Shown here piece by piece: positions 31,501-40,985 of a DNA stretch of 55,351 nucleotides. The position numbers and the translations under genes were made by a program. Source of the DNA: Actinobacteria bacterium HGW-Actinobacteria-6. Its GTDB lineage: Bacteria; Actinomycetota; Coriobacteriia; Anaerosomatales; Anaerosomataceae. A model generated the notes under the pieces. It had not been told where the DNA came from. It searched no databases and saw nothing but the letters and a program-made list of their open reading frames with translations. The first letter of the stretch is position 1, and each line of letters starts with the position of its first letter. The stretch covers positions 1 to 55,351 of the forward strand of contig PHEU01000016.1 of assembly GCA_002841295.1 (NCBI GenBank). Reading direction: 5' to 3'.

Positions 31501-32523
31501 ATGCAAGACAGAGCCGGATTCGAGGAGTTCGTCCGACAGCTTCCCAAAGCGGAGCTGCATGTACACCTTGAAGGTACGCTCGAGCCCGAGCTCATGCTCG
31601 CCCTGGCTGAGCGCAACGGGATTGCGGCGCCGTTTCCGGACGTGGACACCGCTCGTGCCGCGTATGACTTCGCCGACCTGCAGTCATTCCTCGATCTCTA
31701 CTACGCAGGCGCTGACGTTCTCAGAACCGAGCAGGACTTCTACGATCTCACGCGCGCGTACCTGACGCGTGCAGCGCAGGAAGGCATCCGACACGTAGAA
31801 CCATTCTTCGACCCGCAGACCCACGTGGTGCGCGGCGTTCCCTTTGGCGTTGCCCTTGCAGGCATCCTGCTCGCCCTTGAGGACGCCGAGGAGGACTTTG
31901 GCATCACATATCGGCTGATCATGTGCTTTCTGCGTGACATGCCCGCAGACGACGCCACGCACACGCTGCACACCGCACGCCTCTACCCCCACCGCATCGC
32001 AGGAGTGGGACTCGATTCCGCCGAGCTGGGCAATCCGCCCGAGAAGTTCGCGGGCGTCTTCGCCGAGGCAGCAGAGCTCGGCTACCGCCGCGTCGCGCAT
32101 GCCGGCGAAGAGGGACCGGCGTCGTTCATCACCGACGCGCTCGATATGCTCGGCGTCGAGCGGATCGACCACGGCGTGCGCTGCCTGGACGACCCCGCGG
32201 TGGTGGCGCGGCTCGTTGCCGAGCGGGTGCCGCTGACGGTCTGCCCTCTCTCGAATGTGAAACTGCGTGTCTTCGACGAGATGGCCGCACATCCGCTGAA
32301 GCGGATGATGGATGCCGGACTGCTCGTGACGGTGAACTCGGATGACCCCGCGTACTTTGGTGGATACCTCACTGAGAACTTCATGGCAGTCGCCGACGCG
32401 CTCGACCTCACGCTGGCTGATATGACCGCTCTTGCGAAGAACTCCTTCGCGGCATCGTTCATCGACGACGCTCTCAAAGCGACGTACATCGCCGAGGTTG
32501 ACGCGTACAGTGCAGGCGCCTGA
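31501..32523 (+). CDS. Adenine/adenosine deaminase
   Basis: 340 aa from ATG at 31501, behind AGGGGGCGG. The metal and catalytic motifs of the family are HVHLEG (residues 20-25), HAGEEG, HGVRCLDDP and NSDDPAYFGGY. EPFFDPQTH and SDDPAYFGGY are the forms I associate with adenine deaminases (Aah1/PA0148 group) more than with adenosine deaminases, which have RFSP at the first site. I therefore favour adenine deamination to hypoxanthine in purine salvage, with adenosine as alternative. Confidence 0.88.
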   Translation: MQDRAGFEEFVRQLPKAELHVHLEGTLEPELMLALAERNGIAAPFPDVDTARAAYDFADLQSFLDLYYAGADVLRTEQDFYDLTRAYLTRAAQEGIRHVEPFFDPQTHVVRGVPFGVALAGILLALEDAEEDFGITYRLIMCFLRDMPADDATHTLHTARLYPHRIAGVGLDSAELGNPPEKFAGVFAEAAELGYRRVAHAGEEGPASFITDALDMLGVERIDHGVRCLDDPAVVARLVAERVPLTVCPLSNVKLRVFDEMAAHPLKRMMDAGLLVTVNSDDPAYFGGYLTENFMAVADALDLTLADMTALAKNSFAASFIDDALKATYIAEVDAYSAGA

Positions 32524-32538
32524 GCATCCACAGTGGTA

Positions 32539-32554
32539 GCGAACACGTGTTCGC
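32539..32554. promoter_or_regulatory. LexA-binding SOS box of the helicase gene
   Basis: GCGAACACGTGTTCGC is a perfect 16-bp palindrome that contains GAAC-N4-GTTC, the core LexA site of Gram-positive and actinobacterial species. It overlaps the -35 region of the helicase promoter. Confidence 0.8.
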
Positions 32555-32579
32555 TTTTGTGCATGAACGGTGGTAGACT
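32550..32579 (+). promoter_or_regulatory. Promoter of the UvrD-like helicase gene
   Basis: TTCGCT (32550-32555), an 18-base spacer and TAGACT (32574-32579). The upstream box lies in the LexA palindrome, so LexA would block RNA polymerase directly. Confidence 0.5.
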
Positions 32580-32612
32580 GCAGCTCGTGTAGCCCCGCTC
32601 CCGGAGGTCACG

Positions 32613-34694
32613 ATGCCGCAGCCAGCACTCCCCCAAACCGAACTGCCGGACACTATCGAGGCACTTCTCGGCGACCTCAACTCAGGGCAGCGCGCGGCAG
32701 CCTCGCACGGCAGCTCGCCGCTGCTCATCGTCGCAGGCGCGGGCACCGGCAAGACCAACACCCTCGCCCACCGCGTCGCGTACCTCATCTCGGCAGGCAC
32801 CGATCCGGGGCGCATCCTGCTCCTCACGTTCTCCCGCCGGGCGGCTCAGGAGATGGTGCGCCGCGTCGAAGGCTTGCTGCGGCACACGGAGTCGCGCGGT
32901 ACGGCATCAGGCGGTATGAAGGTCTGGGGCGGCACATTCCACTCGGTCGCCGCCCGACTGCTGCGCGTGCATGGGCGAGACATCGGCCTGGAGCCGAACT
33001 TCACGATCCTCGACCGCTCCGATTCCGAAGACCTCATGCACATGGCGCGGACCGATCTTGACCTCGGCAGAAAGGGCAGGCGGTTCCCGCAGAAGGGAAC
33101 GTGCCTGGATATCTACTCGCGCTGTGTGAACGCGCAGAGTCCGCTCGAGGACGTGCTGCGGACGGCATTCCCGTGGTGCAAGGACGATGCCGAGGACCTG
33201 AAGCGGCTGTTCGTGGCGTACACGGATGCCAAGGAGGCGCAGCAGATACTCGACTACGACGACCTGCTGCTCTTCTGGCGCGGCCTGCTCGACTCCCCCG
33301 CCGGCGAGGCTGTACGCGAGCGCTTCGACGCCGTGCTGGTGGACGAGTACCAGGACACGAATGCGCTCCAGGCCGATATCGTCGCACTGCTGCGCCCCGA
33401 CGGCACCGGCGTGACGGCCGTCGGTGATGACGCCCAATCGATCTACTCATTCCGCGCTGCGACGATCAAGAATATCTTCGAGTTCCCCGAGCGCTTCGAC
33501 GGTGCCACCGTGCTCACCCTCGAGCAGAACTACCGCAGCACGCAGCCGGTTCTCGACGCCACCAACGCGATCATAGCCTCCGCCGAGGAACGCTACGACA
33601 AGGCGCTCTGGACGGAGCGCGAAGGCGGTGCGAGACCTGCGCTTGTCACCTGCCGAGACGAGGTCGAACAGACCGACTACGTGATCGAACGCATCCTCGG
33701 CCATCGTGAGGAGGGGCTCGCACTCAAGCGGCAAGCCGTGCTCTTCCGCGCGGCGCACCACTCGGCGGCGCTGGAGTTGGAGCTCTCCCGCCGCAACATC
33801 CCGTTCCACAAGTACGGTGGCCTCAAGTTCGTGGAGACCGCACACGTGAAGGACCTGAGCAGCTTCCTGCGCCTGGCGGAGAACCCGCTCGACTCGATGG
33901 CGGGGCTGCGCGTGTTGCAGCTCGTACCGGGCATCGGGCCGCGTACCGCGAGCGAGCTCATGGGCACGCTGCGAGAAAGCGACGGCGACTTCGACTCCTG
34001 GGTGTCGTGGCCCGCGCCCGAGGCCGCGGCCGGCACCTGGCCGGATTTCGTCACGCTCATGCGCAACCTGGCGCATGCACCGGTGAGCGATGTCTCGGCG
34101 CAGTTGCACGCCGCGCGCGCCTTCTACGCACCGCTCGCCGAGACCCGCTACGACAACGCGACAGCACGCCTGGCTGACCTGGAGCAAGTCGAACGCCTCG
34201 GCTCACGCTTTCCTGACCGCACCCGCTTCCTCGCCGAGATGACACTCGACGCTCCCAACTGGACCGGCGACTTCGCTCAGCCGCCATCGCTCGACGAGGA
34301 CTACCTCATCCTCTCGACGATTCACTCGGCAAAGGGGCTTGAATGGGACGCCGTCTACGTCATCCACGCCGCCGACGGGAACATCCCGGCGGATCTTGCG
34401 TGCGGAAGTCCTGAGGAGATCGAGGAGGAGCGGCGGCTCTTCTACGTTGCGTGCACGCGCGCGAAGAACCACCTGTACGTCACGCATCCGCTCAGGTACT
34501 ACGCCGCCGGGCGCGGCTTCTCGGACAGCTATGGCTACGCGCAGCGCACGCGCTTCATCCCTGACGCGCTCAGGCCGCTCTTCGCCGAGACGCAGGCGCG
34601 CGAGACAACCGCCGCCGATGACGCCGCGACAACAGGGGTACCGCGTGCGACAACGGCGAGCATCCGGGCAGGCGTGAAGTCGATGTGGGGGTAA
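32613..34694 (+). CDS. UvrD/PcrA-like superfamily 1A DNA helicase
   Basis: 693 aa, close to PcrA length. Walker A AGAGTGKT (41-48), motif II VDEYQDTN, motif III VGDDAQSIYSFR, motif IV LEQNYRST, motif V STIHSAKGLEWD and motif VI LFYVACTRAK are all intact. It is a 3'-5' ATP-dependent helicase for repair. The N-terminal extension of about 20 residues is unusual, and the C-terminal tail is short, without the usual PcrA tudor domain visible. A LexA box upstream points to DNA-damage induction. Confidence 0.92.
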   Translation: MPQPALPQTELPDTIEALLGDLNSGQRAAASHGSSPLLIVAGAGTGKTNTLAHRVAYLISAGTDPGRILLLTFSRRAAQEMVRRVEGLLRHTESRGTASGGMKVWGGTFHSVAARLLRVHGRDIGLEPNFTILDRSDSEDLMHMARTDLDLGRKGRRFPQKGTCLDIYSRCVNAQSPLEDVLRTAFPWCKDDAEDLKRLFVAYTDAKEAQQILDYDDLLLFWRGLLDSPAGEAVRERFDAVLVDEYQDTNALQADIVALLRPDGTGVTAVGDDAQSIYSFRAATIKNIFEFPERFDGATVLTLEQNYRSTQPVLDATNAIIASAEERYDKALWTEREGGARPALVTCRDEVEQTDYVIERILGHREEGLALKRQAVLFRAAHHSAALELELSRRNIPFHKYGGLKFVETAHVKDLSSFLRLAENPLDSMAGLRVLQLVPGIGPRTASELMGTLRESDGDFDSWVSWPAPEAAAGTWPDFVTLMRNLAHAPVSDVSAQLHAARAFYAPLAETRYDNATARLADLEQVERLGSRFPDRTRFLAEMTLDAPNWTGDFAQPPSLDEDYLILSTIHSAKGLEWDAVYVIHAADGNIPADLACGSPEEIEEERRLFYVACTRAKNHLYVTHPLRYYAAGRGFSDSYGYAQRTRFIPDALRPLFAETQARETTAADDAATTGVPRATTASIRAGVKSMWG

Positions 34695-34775
34695 CAACAC
34701 CAGATTTTAGGTGGCGATGAATCCGCCAGTGCGGGACAATACCCTTCGTGGCACGAACTACGAGGGGGGGGTTTC

Positions 34776-35471
34776 GTGACAGTAGCAGTCGACGTCCGGG
34801 ATCTCCGGAAGCAGTACACAATGGGTGAGACGGTACTCGACGTCCTGCGCGGCGTTGACCTCACCATCGAACACGGCGAAGTCGTCTGCGTGATGGGCCC
34901 GTCCGGCTCCGGTAAGTCCACTCTGCTCAACATCGTCGGCGGACTCGATCGCCCCTCTGGCGGCGCCGTAGTCGTCGACGGCGACGACCTCGCGGCCATG
35001 GACGACGAGCGCCTCGCGGATTACCGGCGACATCAGGTGGGATTCGTGTTCCAGTCTTTCAACCTCATCCCGACGCTTAGCGCGCTCGGAAACGTCGAGT
35101 TGCCCCTCGTGTTCGCAGGTGTTGCCCGCGCAGACCGCGCAGTGCAGGCCGCCTCGGCGCTCGAGTCGGTCGGACTCGGGCTCAGGCTCGACCACAAACC
35201 CACCGAACTCTCTGGCGGCGAACAGCAGCGCGTGGCGGTCGCCCGCGCCGTCGTGAACGGCCCGGCCATCATCCTCGCCGACGAGCCGACCGGGAACCTC
35301 GATACCACCACCGGTCACGAAATCCTTGAACTCATAAAGGCCATGAACGCCGAGGGACGCACATTCCTGATAACGACCCACGACCGCGCTGTGGCTGAGG
35401 CCGTTGCGCACCGAATCGTTTACATCATCGATGGATCGGTCGTCAAGATCGAGCAAGGAGGAGTCGCGTGA
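34776..35471 (+). CDS. ABC transporter ATP-binding protein (LolD/MacB type)
   Basis: 231 aa from GTG at 34776 behind a G-run (GAGGGGGGGG). Walker [11 protein letters not shown]-loop [10 protein letters not shown], signature [13 protein letters not shown], Walker [13 protein letters not shown] and H-loop TTHD. This group energises MacB/FtsX-type permeases that move lipids, lipoproteins or peptides mechanically, without forming a channel. Its stop overlaps the start of the next gene by four bases. Confidence 0.92.
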   Translation: MTVAVDVRDLRKQYTMGETVLDVLRGVDLTIEHGEVVCVMGPSGSGKSTLLNIVGGLDRPSGGAVVVDGDDLAAMDDERLADYRRHQVGFVFQSFNLIPTLSALGNVELPLVFAGVARADRAVQAASALESVGLGLRLDHKPTELSGGEQQRVAVARAVVNGPAIILADEPTGNLDTTTGHEILELIKAMNAEGRTFLITTHDRAVAEAVAHRIVYIIDGSVVKIEQGGVA

Positions 35472-36433
35472 GCACCCACAGGACAAAGGCGATCGCACTA
35501 GGGCTGGTATGCGTACTGGCCTGGATGCCCGCGAGCGCACTGGCCGCCACGGCGACTGCGACCATCGCGCCGGTGGCTGACAGCGCCACCGATCCAGTGA
35601 TGCCGGATATCGCTGTCCCAACACCCAAGCCGGCGCCGGTGCTCGTCATCGCGTCATACAAGACGTCGACCAAGCGAGTGCTGGTCGGAGCGAGGTTCAA
35701 ACTCACCTTGGATATCGATAATGCCACCGCCAGGCGGGCTGAGAACGTCGTGGTCTCACTACAAAGTGGAGCTGCAGGTGGAGTCGCCGAGGCGGCTACC
35801 GCAGGTGGCGGCCTCTCCGTAGTGGGCTCAGGCAACGCGAAGTTCCTCGGCACGATCAAGGGCTCTCAGTCCGAGTCTGTGTCCTTCGATGTAATGGTCG
35901 GCCCCGGAACAGCCGCAGGAACGTATACCGTCCCGGTGACCATCGCCTTCGAGTACAACGGCGAGCGCCAGGAGATCACCCAGACGATCGGCATTGTTGT
36001 TGAGCGTGACGCGAAGTTCTCAATGGTCCTCTCTGAGCTCCCCGACGAAAGTGTGGTCGGTGAGACATTCGACGTGAGCTTCGAGGTTGCCAACACGAGC
36101 GGATTCGCGCTCTCGGCAGTCACCATCAGTGTCGAGGCAACCGATGCCGTCGTCGCCGACGGGAATCTCTTCCTTGGCGCCTTTGATGCGGCCGGCAGCG
36201 AAGCGATCGATGTCCAGATCACGCCGGAGAAAGCCGGAGACCTTGAGGTCGTGCTCGTCGTGTCGTACCGGGACGACTTTGGCCGCGACCGGTCATTCCG
36301 GGCCCCGTACACGGTGAAGGTCACGGCAGCCCCGCAGGACACCGGTGAGCCTGACGCCGGTGCTGAGAAGCCCGCACGTGAGGGCAACTGGTTCCAGCGA
36401 TTCTTCATGTCACTCTTTGGACTCGGCTCGTAG
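35468..36433 (+). CDS. Secreted protein with Ig-like (CARDB/NEW3-like) repeats, ABC operon partner
   Basis: 321 aa. A signal peptide covers residues 1-26 (RTKAIALGLVCVLAWMPASA). A Pro-rich linker leads to two Ig-like domains (about 55-180 and 185-290) containing LDIDNATARRAENVVVSL and FEVANTSGFALSAVTISVEA, of the COG1361/NEW3 type. The C-terminus NWFQRFFMSLFGLG is hydrophobic and may anchor it. It lies between the ATPase and permease genes with four-base and one-base junctions, so it is probably an extracytoplasmic subunit. Its role is inferred. Confidence 0.75.
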   Translation: MSTHRTKAIALGLVCVLAWMPASALAATATATIAPVADSATDPVMPDIAVPTPKPAPVLVIASYKTSTKRVLVGARFKLTLDIDNATARRAENVVVSLQSGAAGGVAEAATAGGGLSVVGSGNAKFLGTIKGSQSESVSFDVMVGPGTAAGTYTVPVTIAFEYNGERQEITQTIGIVVERDAKFSMVLSELPDESVVGETFDVSFEVANTSGFALSAVTISVEATDAVVADGNLFLGAFDAAGSEAIDVQITPEKAGDLEVVLVVSYRDDFGRDRSFRAPYTVKVTAAPQDTGEPDAGAEKPAREGNWFQRFFMSLFGLGS

Positions 36434-36434
36434 C

Positions 36435-37724
36435 ATGCGCCCTCGCGACCTCATCTTCCTCGTCGTCTCTAACCTGCGACGCATGAAGCTCAGACTCGCC
36501 CTGACCACGCTTGGCGTCGTTATCGGCACCTCGGCAATCGTGCTGATGGTGTCGCTCGGCGTCGGTCTCCAGCGCAGCGTCGTCGATTCACTCGGCGAGC
36601 TTGGCGCGGCCACGCACATCACGGTGATGACCGGCTACGAGGGCATCACCGGGGCGGAATCGAAGTCCCTTGATGACCGAACCGTTGCGCAGTTCGAAGA
36701 CATGGAGCACGTCGATTCGGTGATGCCGATCGTGACGGTGATGTCCGTGCAAGAGCTTGCATACAAGAAGAACAGCACCAACGCCAACATCCAGGGCGTA
36801 GCGCCGCACAAGCTTGAGGAATTCGGCTACAAACTCGCCGAGGGACGCTTCGCACGCACTGACAGCGAGATCGTGCTCGGCGCGGCAGTACCCGCGATGT
36901 TCCTCGGCGTCTTCCCTGGCTCCGAGACCGCAAACCAGCCATCGCTCGACTTGCTCGGCAAGCGCATCGTAGCGACGGTCGTCGAGTACCCGTCCGAGGA
37001 AGCGTACGCCCAGAACCCGATGACGGAGCCGACAGAGCGCACGTACAAGCTCACCGTGGTCGGCATTCTCGAGAAGGCCGACATGGGAACGGACTCCTCG
37101 GTGTACACGACGCTCGACGCAGCGTTGGAGTACAACGGGGCAACGACGCGCCGACCGACGTACGAGACCGTCACGGTCAAAGCTGATTCTGCCGAGGCTG
37201 TGGCGGACATTGAGAAGGCGCTCGTTGCTGAGGGTTTCCAGACGTTTTCGGCACGCTCCATCCAAGACGCCACGTCGCAGATATTCATCATCGTGCAAGT
37301 CGTCCTCGGCGCGCTCGGTGGAATTGCGATGATCGTCGCGGCGCTTGGCATCGCCAACACGATGACGATGTCGATCTACGAGCGCACCCGCGAGATTGGC
37401 ATCATGAAAGCCGTCGGCGCTTCGAACCGGCAAATCAAGCGGGTGTTTCTCGGCGAGGCAGCAGTCATCGGCGTATTTGGAGGACTTGGGGGGCTCGCAT
37501 TCTCCAGTGCGGGCGCGGCGCTGGCCAACCTCTTCCTTCAGAGCATGATCGCCGCAAGCACACCGACAGGTGGCGCAAGCGAACCGACCAACTTCTTCTA
37601 CATACCGCTATGGCTCGCAATCTTCGCGGTGGCATTCGCCACCGGAATCGGCCTGCTCTCAGGCGTGCTGCCTGCAGTCAGAGCTGCCAACCTAGACCCG
37701 CTCGTCGCACTGCGACACGAATGA
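36435..37724 (+). CDS. ABC transporter permease (MacB/FtsX type)
   Basis: 429 aa from ATG at 36435. One N-terminal helix (about 22-42), a large extracytoplasmic domain (about 45-285) and three C-terminal helices define the MacB/LolC topology. TREIGIMKAVGASNRQIKRV is the conserved FtsX cytoplasmic motif, and LSGVLPAVRAANLDPLVALR closes the protein. It works with the ATPase at 34776. Its substrate is unknown. Confidence 0.9.
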   Translation: MRPRDLIFLVVSNLRRMKLRLALTTLGVVIGTSAIVLMVSLGVGLQRSVVDSLGELGAATHITVMTGYEGITGAESKSLDDRTVAQFEDMEHVDSVMPIVTVMSVQELAYKKNSTNANIQGVAPHKLEEFGYKLAEGRFARTDSEIVLGAAVPAMFLGVFPGSETANQPSLDLLGKRIVATVVEYPSEEAYAQNPMTEPTERTYKLTVVGILEKADMGTDSSVYTTLDAALEYNGATTRRPTYETVTVKADSAEAVADIEKALVAEGFQTFSARSIQDATSQIFIIVQVVLGALGGIAMIVAALGIANTMTMSIYERTREIGIMKAVGASNRQIKRVFLGEAAVIGVFGGLGGLAFSSAGAALANLFLQSMIAASTPTGGASEPTNFFYIPLWLAIFAVAFATGIGLLSGVLPAVRAANLDPLVALRHE

Positions 37725-37735
37725 TGGAGGCATCG

Positions 37736-38485
37736 ATGAATGTGTTCACCGGAGTCCTTACAACGCTCTTCAAGCCGGCTAAGGGCGTCGACGCCCTACA
37801 GGGAGCGCTCAAGTACCTGTGGATCCCGCTCGTCATCATCCTGGCCTCGTCAGTCGTCGGCAAAGCGGTCATTGCAGCTCCAATGCAGTCCAAGGTACAG
37901 CAGGAAGCCACTGACACGGCGCTCAAGGCACAAACGGAGCAGATGTCCGCGGAGGAACGCGCTTCGTTTGAGAAGGACATGGAACAGTTCGGTGGCGTTG
38001 AGACCATCAGCACTGTCGCGAACACCGCCGCCATTGTCTTTGGAATCGTGGGGGCGGCCTTCGCGCTGCTCTACATCGGTACGTTCTTCTTCGTAGCAGC
38101 TCGTACGTGGGGCAACAGTGTGAACTTCTCGGTGATGCTCTCGGTTGCAGGGCTGTCGCTTCTGCCACACGCGCTGAGGAACATCGTCCAGATGATCTAC
38201 ATGGGCGTCACAGGCGTCTTGTTGCAGTATCCGGGGCTTGGGGCACTCGTCGCTCCCAAGGACACCATGACAGCGCCAAGCACGGCGTACGCGATCCTGT
38301 CGCAAATGGACCTCTGGGTACTCTGGGGTGTCTTTGTGCTCTTTGGCGCACTGATGTCGAAGACGGTAGGGCTGGAGAAGAAGCGCGCTGTGGCGGGCGT
38401 CACCGCGTTCGTAGTGATCACGGGGCTGTTCCAGGCCATACCGACGATCGTCTCCGGCGTCTTCATGCGTGCGAGCGGGATGTAG
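37736..38485 (+). CDS. Yip1-family membrane protein
   Basis: 249 aa from ATG at 37736 with GGAGG eight bases upstream. An N-terminal FTGVLTTLFKPAKGVDAL and five hydrophobic segments are typical of bacterial Yip1-like proteins. A charged insert (about 58-82) lies between helices 1 and 2. Its start is 11 bases after the permease stop, so it belongs to the ABC operon. Yip1-like proteins have no defined role in bacteria. Confidence 0.75.
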   Translation: MNVFTGVLTTLFKPAKGVDALQGALKYLWIPLVIILASSVVGKAVIAAPMQSKVQQEATDTALKAQTEQMSAEERASFEKDMEQFGGVETISTVANTAAIVFGIVGAAFALLYIGTFFFVAARTWGNSVNFSVMLSVAGLSLLPHALRNIVQMIYMGVTGVLLQYPGLGALVAPKDTMTAPSTAYAILSQMDLWVLWGVFVLFGALMSKTVGLEKKRAVAGVTAFVVITGLFQAIPTIVSGVFMRASGM

Positions 38486-38487
38486 TT

Positions 38488-39054
38488 CTAGCGGCGCGAG
38501 TCTGCCAGGTCGAGGATCTTCGCACTCGCTTCAAGGCAGCTCACGTGATAGAACGCCTCTTCGAGCGTGGCGCCCTTCGCGAACGGCCCGTGCGACTTGA
38601 GCACAGCGACCTTCTTCTCCACGAGCGCTGCCGAGAGGACATCGGCAGCTTCTGGCGACGCGATTGTCTGCTCGGCGGATACGACAGGGACATCGCCGAG
38701 GATCGCCTTGCTCTCGGAATCGAGCGCGACGATCACATCCGAGATGAGCGAGCGGTGAATCGTGTGCACCGTGTGCGCGTGGACGATCGCGCGCGCGTCG
38801 GTTGCCAGGTAGATGGCGCGGTGGACGACAAGCTCCCGGCTGCACCCTTCATCCTCCGGGCATGAGTAGATGCCCGTCTCGAGGATGTCGGCGCGCGTGA
38901 GGCGACCGAGCATCGAGCCGCTCCGCGTGATGAGGATGCGGTCCCCCACCCGGACGCTCATGTTCCCGCCGTGGCTGGAGATGGCGCCGGTGAGGAACAG
39001 GTCGCGACCGGTGTCGCGGAATGAAGCGTAGAGCTCGTCGGAAACCATGATCAT
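38488..39054 (-). CDS. Class II (zinc) aldolase, FucA/AraD-like
   Basis: 188 aa. SSHGGNMSVR (substrate phosphate loop), the acidic residue in CSRELVVHRA, zinc histidines in HAHTVH and a third in KSHGPFAKG match L-fuculose-1-phosphate aldolase. It would cleave a phosphorylated sugar to dihydroxyacetone phosphate and an aldehyde. It overlaps pfkA by four bases, so it is the last gene of the accD-accA-pfkA operon. The exact substrate is unknown; methylthioribulose or ribulose sugars are alternatives. Confidence 0.85.
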   Translation of the reverse strand: MIMVSDELYASFRDTGRDLFLTGAISSHGGNMSVRVGDRILITRSGSMLGRLTRADILETGIYSCPEDEGCSRELVVHRAIYLATDARAIVHAHTVHTIHRSLISDVIVALDSESKAILGDVPVVSAEQTIASPEAADVLSAALVEKKVAVLKSHGPFAKGATLEEAFYHVSCLEASAKILDLADSRR

Positions 39055-40019
39055 CGGGCTAGCACCATCGCAAGGTCGTAGATGTGTCGTTTCAATTCAT
39101 GGTGATGGCTGTAGCACACCTCAAATGTTTCCAGCGCCATATCGGCATTCTGCAAACACACCGCCTTGCCACTTTCACCAGCAAGCAGGGCTTCTACGGC
39201 CGCCGCGCCCATGCGGCTGGCGAGCGTCCTGTCGAACGCCGAGGGCGACCCACCACGCTGGATATGGCCGAGAACGACCGCGCGCACCATATGCCCGCAC
39301 GCCTCGGTGAGGTCCTCGGCAAGTCCGAACGCATGTGCCGCACCCTCAGAAACGACGATGATGGAGTGCTTCTTGCCGCGGGCGATACCCTGGGCGATCG
39401 ACGCACAGATGTCAGAGGTCTTCCACGGCACCTCAGGAATGAGGATGCAGTCCGCTCCGGCGGCAAGGCCAGAGTAGAGCGCGAGCATGCCGCACGAGCG
39501 CCCCATGACCTCGATGATGAACGTGCGCTCATGACTTGAGGCTGTGTCGCGCACTTTTGAGGTGGCGTCGCAAATCGTGTTCTGAGCGGTATCGAAGCCG
39601 ATAGTGGTGTCGGTGGCGGCGATATCGTTGTCGATGGTTCCGGGCACGCCGATCACCTTCACACCCCGACGGTCGAGCTCCTCGGCAGCACGGTACGTTC
39701 CATCTCCACCGATAACAACCAGGCCGGTGACGTTGTGCTCGGCCAGGCGTGCGGCAGCCAAATCGAGTCCGGCATCGCCGAACATACGCTCAGAACGAGA
39801 CGTGCCGATGAATGTGCCGCCACGATCGAGGATGCCGCCGACACTTGAAAGCACCATGGGCACGAACTTGCCGTCGAGCAGGCCTTCGTAGCCGTGTTCG
39901 ATGGCGACCGTGTCGCACCCTTGATGGATAGCAGTGCGTACCACGGCGCGCACGGCGGCGTTCATACCCGGCGCGTCGCCCCCGCTAGTGAGCACAGCGA
40001 TGCATGGCTTGCCGGACAT
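39051..40019 (-). CDS. pfkA: ATP-dependent 6-phosphofructokinase
   Basis: 322 aa. TSGGDAPGMNAAVRA binds ATP, GGDGT (104-108) and PGTIDND (126-132) show glycine where PPi-dependent enzymes carry Asp and Lys, so ATP is the donor. MGRSCGMLAL and GHIQRGGSPSAFD complete the site. The reaction is fructose 6-phosphate to the 1,6-bisphosphate in glycolysis. It starts three bases after the accA stop. Confidence 0.93.
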   Translation of the reverse strand: MSGKPCIAVLTSGGDAPGMNAAVRAVVRTAIHQGCDTVAIEHGYEGLLDGKFVPMVLSSVGGILDRGGTFIGTSRSERMFGDAGLDLAAARLAEHNVTGLVVIGGDGTYRAAEELDRRGVKVIGVPGTIDNDIAATDTTIGFDTAQNTICDATSKVRDTASSHERTFIIEVMGRSCGMLALYSGLAAGADCILIPEVPWKTSDICASIAQGIARGKKHSIIVVSEGAAHAFGLAEDLTEACGHMVRAVVLGHIQRGGSPSAFDRTLASRMGAAAVEALLAGESGKAVCLQNADMALETFEVCYSHHHELKRHIYDLAMVLAR

Positions 40020-40022
40020 GGA

Positions 40023-40985
40023 TTACTCCCCCTCCGTGAACACCCCGATAGATGAAAGCCTCACAAACCGCTTCTCCACGAGACCGCCTAGTTCCTGCCC
40101 GCAGAGTGTATCAAGCGCAGACGCTATGGCGCTCTCGACCCTGGCGAAGACCGCCGCCGCATCACGATGCGCCCCGCCGAGCGGCTCGGGCACGATCTCA
40201 TCGGCGATGCCGAGACGAACGAGGTCGTCCGCGGTCATCTGCAGACACGCCGAGGTTTCCGGCGCACGGGACGAGTCCTTATAGAGAATCGATGCGCACG
40301 CCTCGGGACTGATGACCGAGTAGTACGCGTTCTCAAGCATGATGAGACGGTCGCCGAAGCCGATTGCAAGCGCTCCGCCGCTACCGCCCTCGCCGATACC
40401 GACCGCAACGACCGGCACGCGAAGCGCCGCGAGCGTGGCGAGGTTCTCGGCAATCGCCCAGCCCTGCCCCCGCTCCTCGGCCTCAAGACCCGGATGCGCG
40501 CCTTGCGTGTCGACGAAGGTGACGAGCGGGAGGCCGAACTTCTCGGCCATGAGCATCGCGCGGCGTGCCTTGCGGAGGCCTTCCGGATGCGGACTGCCGA
40601 AGTTGCGACGGATGTTCTCCTTGGTGTTCTTGCCTTTCCTGTGGCCGATAACCATACAGCGACGTCCGGCGATGGTCGCAAGACCTGCAAAGATCGCCTC
40701 GTCGTCGCCGTACAGACGGTCGCCATGAAGCTCAAAGACCTCCGAACACAGCGCAGCAACGTAATCCTGCGTCTTGGGACGCTCGGGGTGACGTGCTACC
40801 TGCACGCGCTCCCAGGGAGAAAGTGCCTGGTAGACCGTTACGCGAAGCTGCTCAACCTCAGCTTCAAGTTCGGCGATCTCCTCGCCAAGGTGAAGTTCTG
40901 CGGCAAGGTCGAGTGCCTTGAGATCGACAAGCTTCTCTTCAAGCTCCGCCAGCGGACGCTCGAACTCCATCACGAAGCGAGACAC
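40023..40985 (-). CDS. accA: Acetyl-CoA carboxylase carboxyltransferase subunit alpha
   Basis: 320 aa. ERPLAELEEKL at the N-terminus, RRNFGSPHPEGLRKARRAM, VDTQGAHPGLEAEERGQ and IGEGGSGGALAIGFGDR are AccA signatures. It forms the carboxyltransferase with AccD and makes malonyl-CoA for fatty acid synthesis. The start used is GTG at 40985, which overlaps the accD stop by one base; an ATG at 40970 is possible. accB and accC are not in the window. Confidence 0.93.
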   Translation of the reverse strand: MSRFVMEFERPLAELEEKLVDLKALDLAAELHLGEEIAELEAEVEQLRVTVYQALSPWERVQVARHPERPKTQDYVAALCSEVFELHGDRLYGDDEAIFAGLATIAGRRCMVIGHRKGKNTKENIRRNFGSPHPEGLRKARRAMLMAEKFGLPLVTFVDTQGAHPGLEAEERGQGWAIAENLATLAALRVPVVAVGIGEGGSGGALAIGFGDRLIMLENAYYSVISPEACASILYKDSSRAPETSACLQMTADDLVRLGIADEIVPEPLGGAHRDAAAVFARVESAIASALDTLCGQELGGLVEKRFVRLSSIGVFTEGE

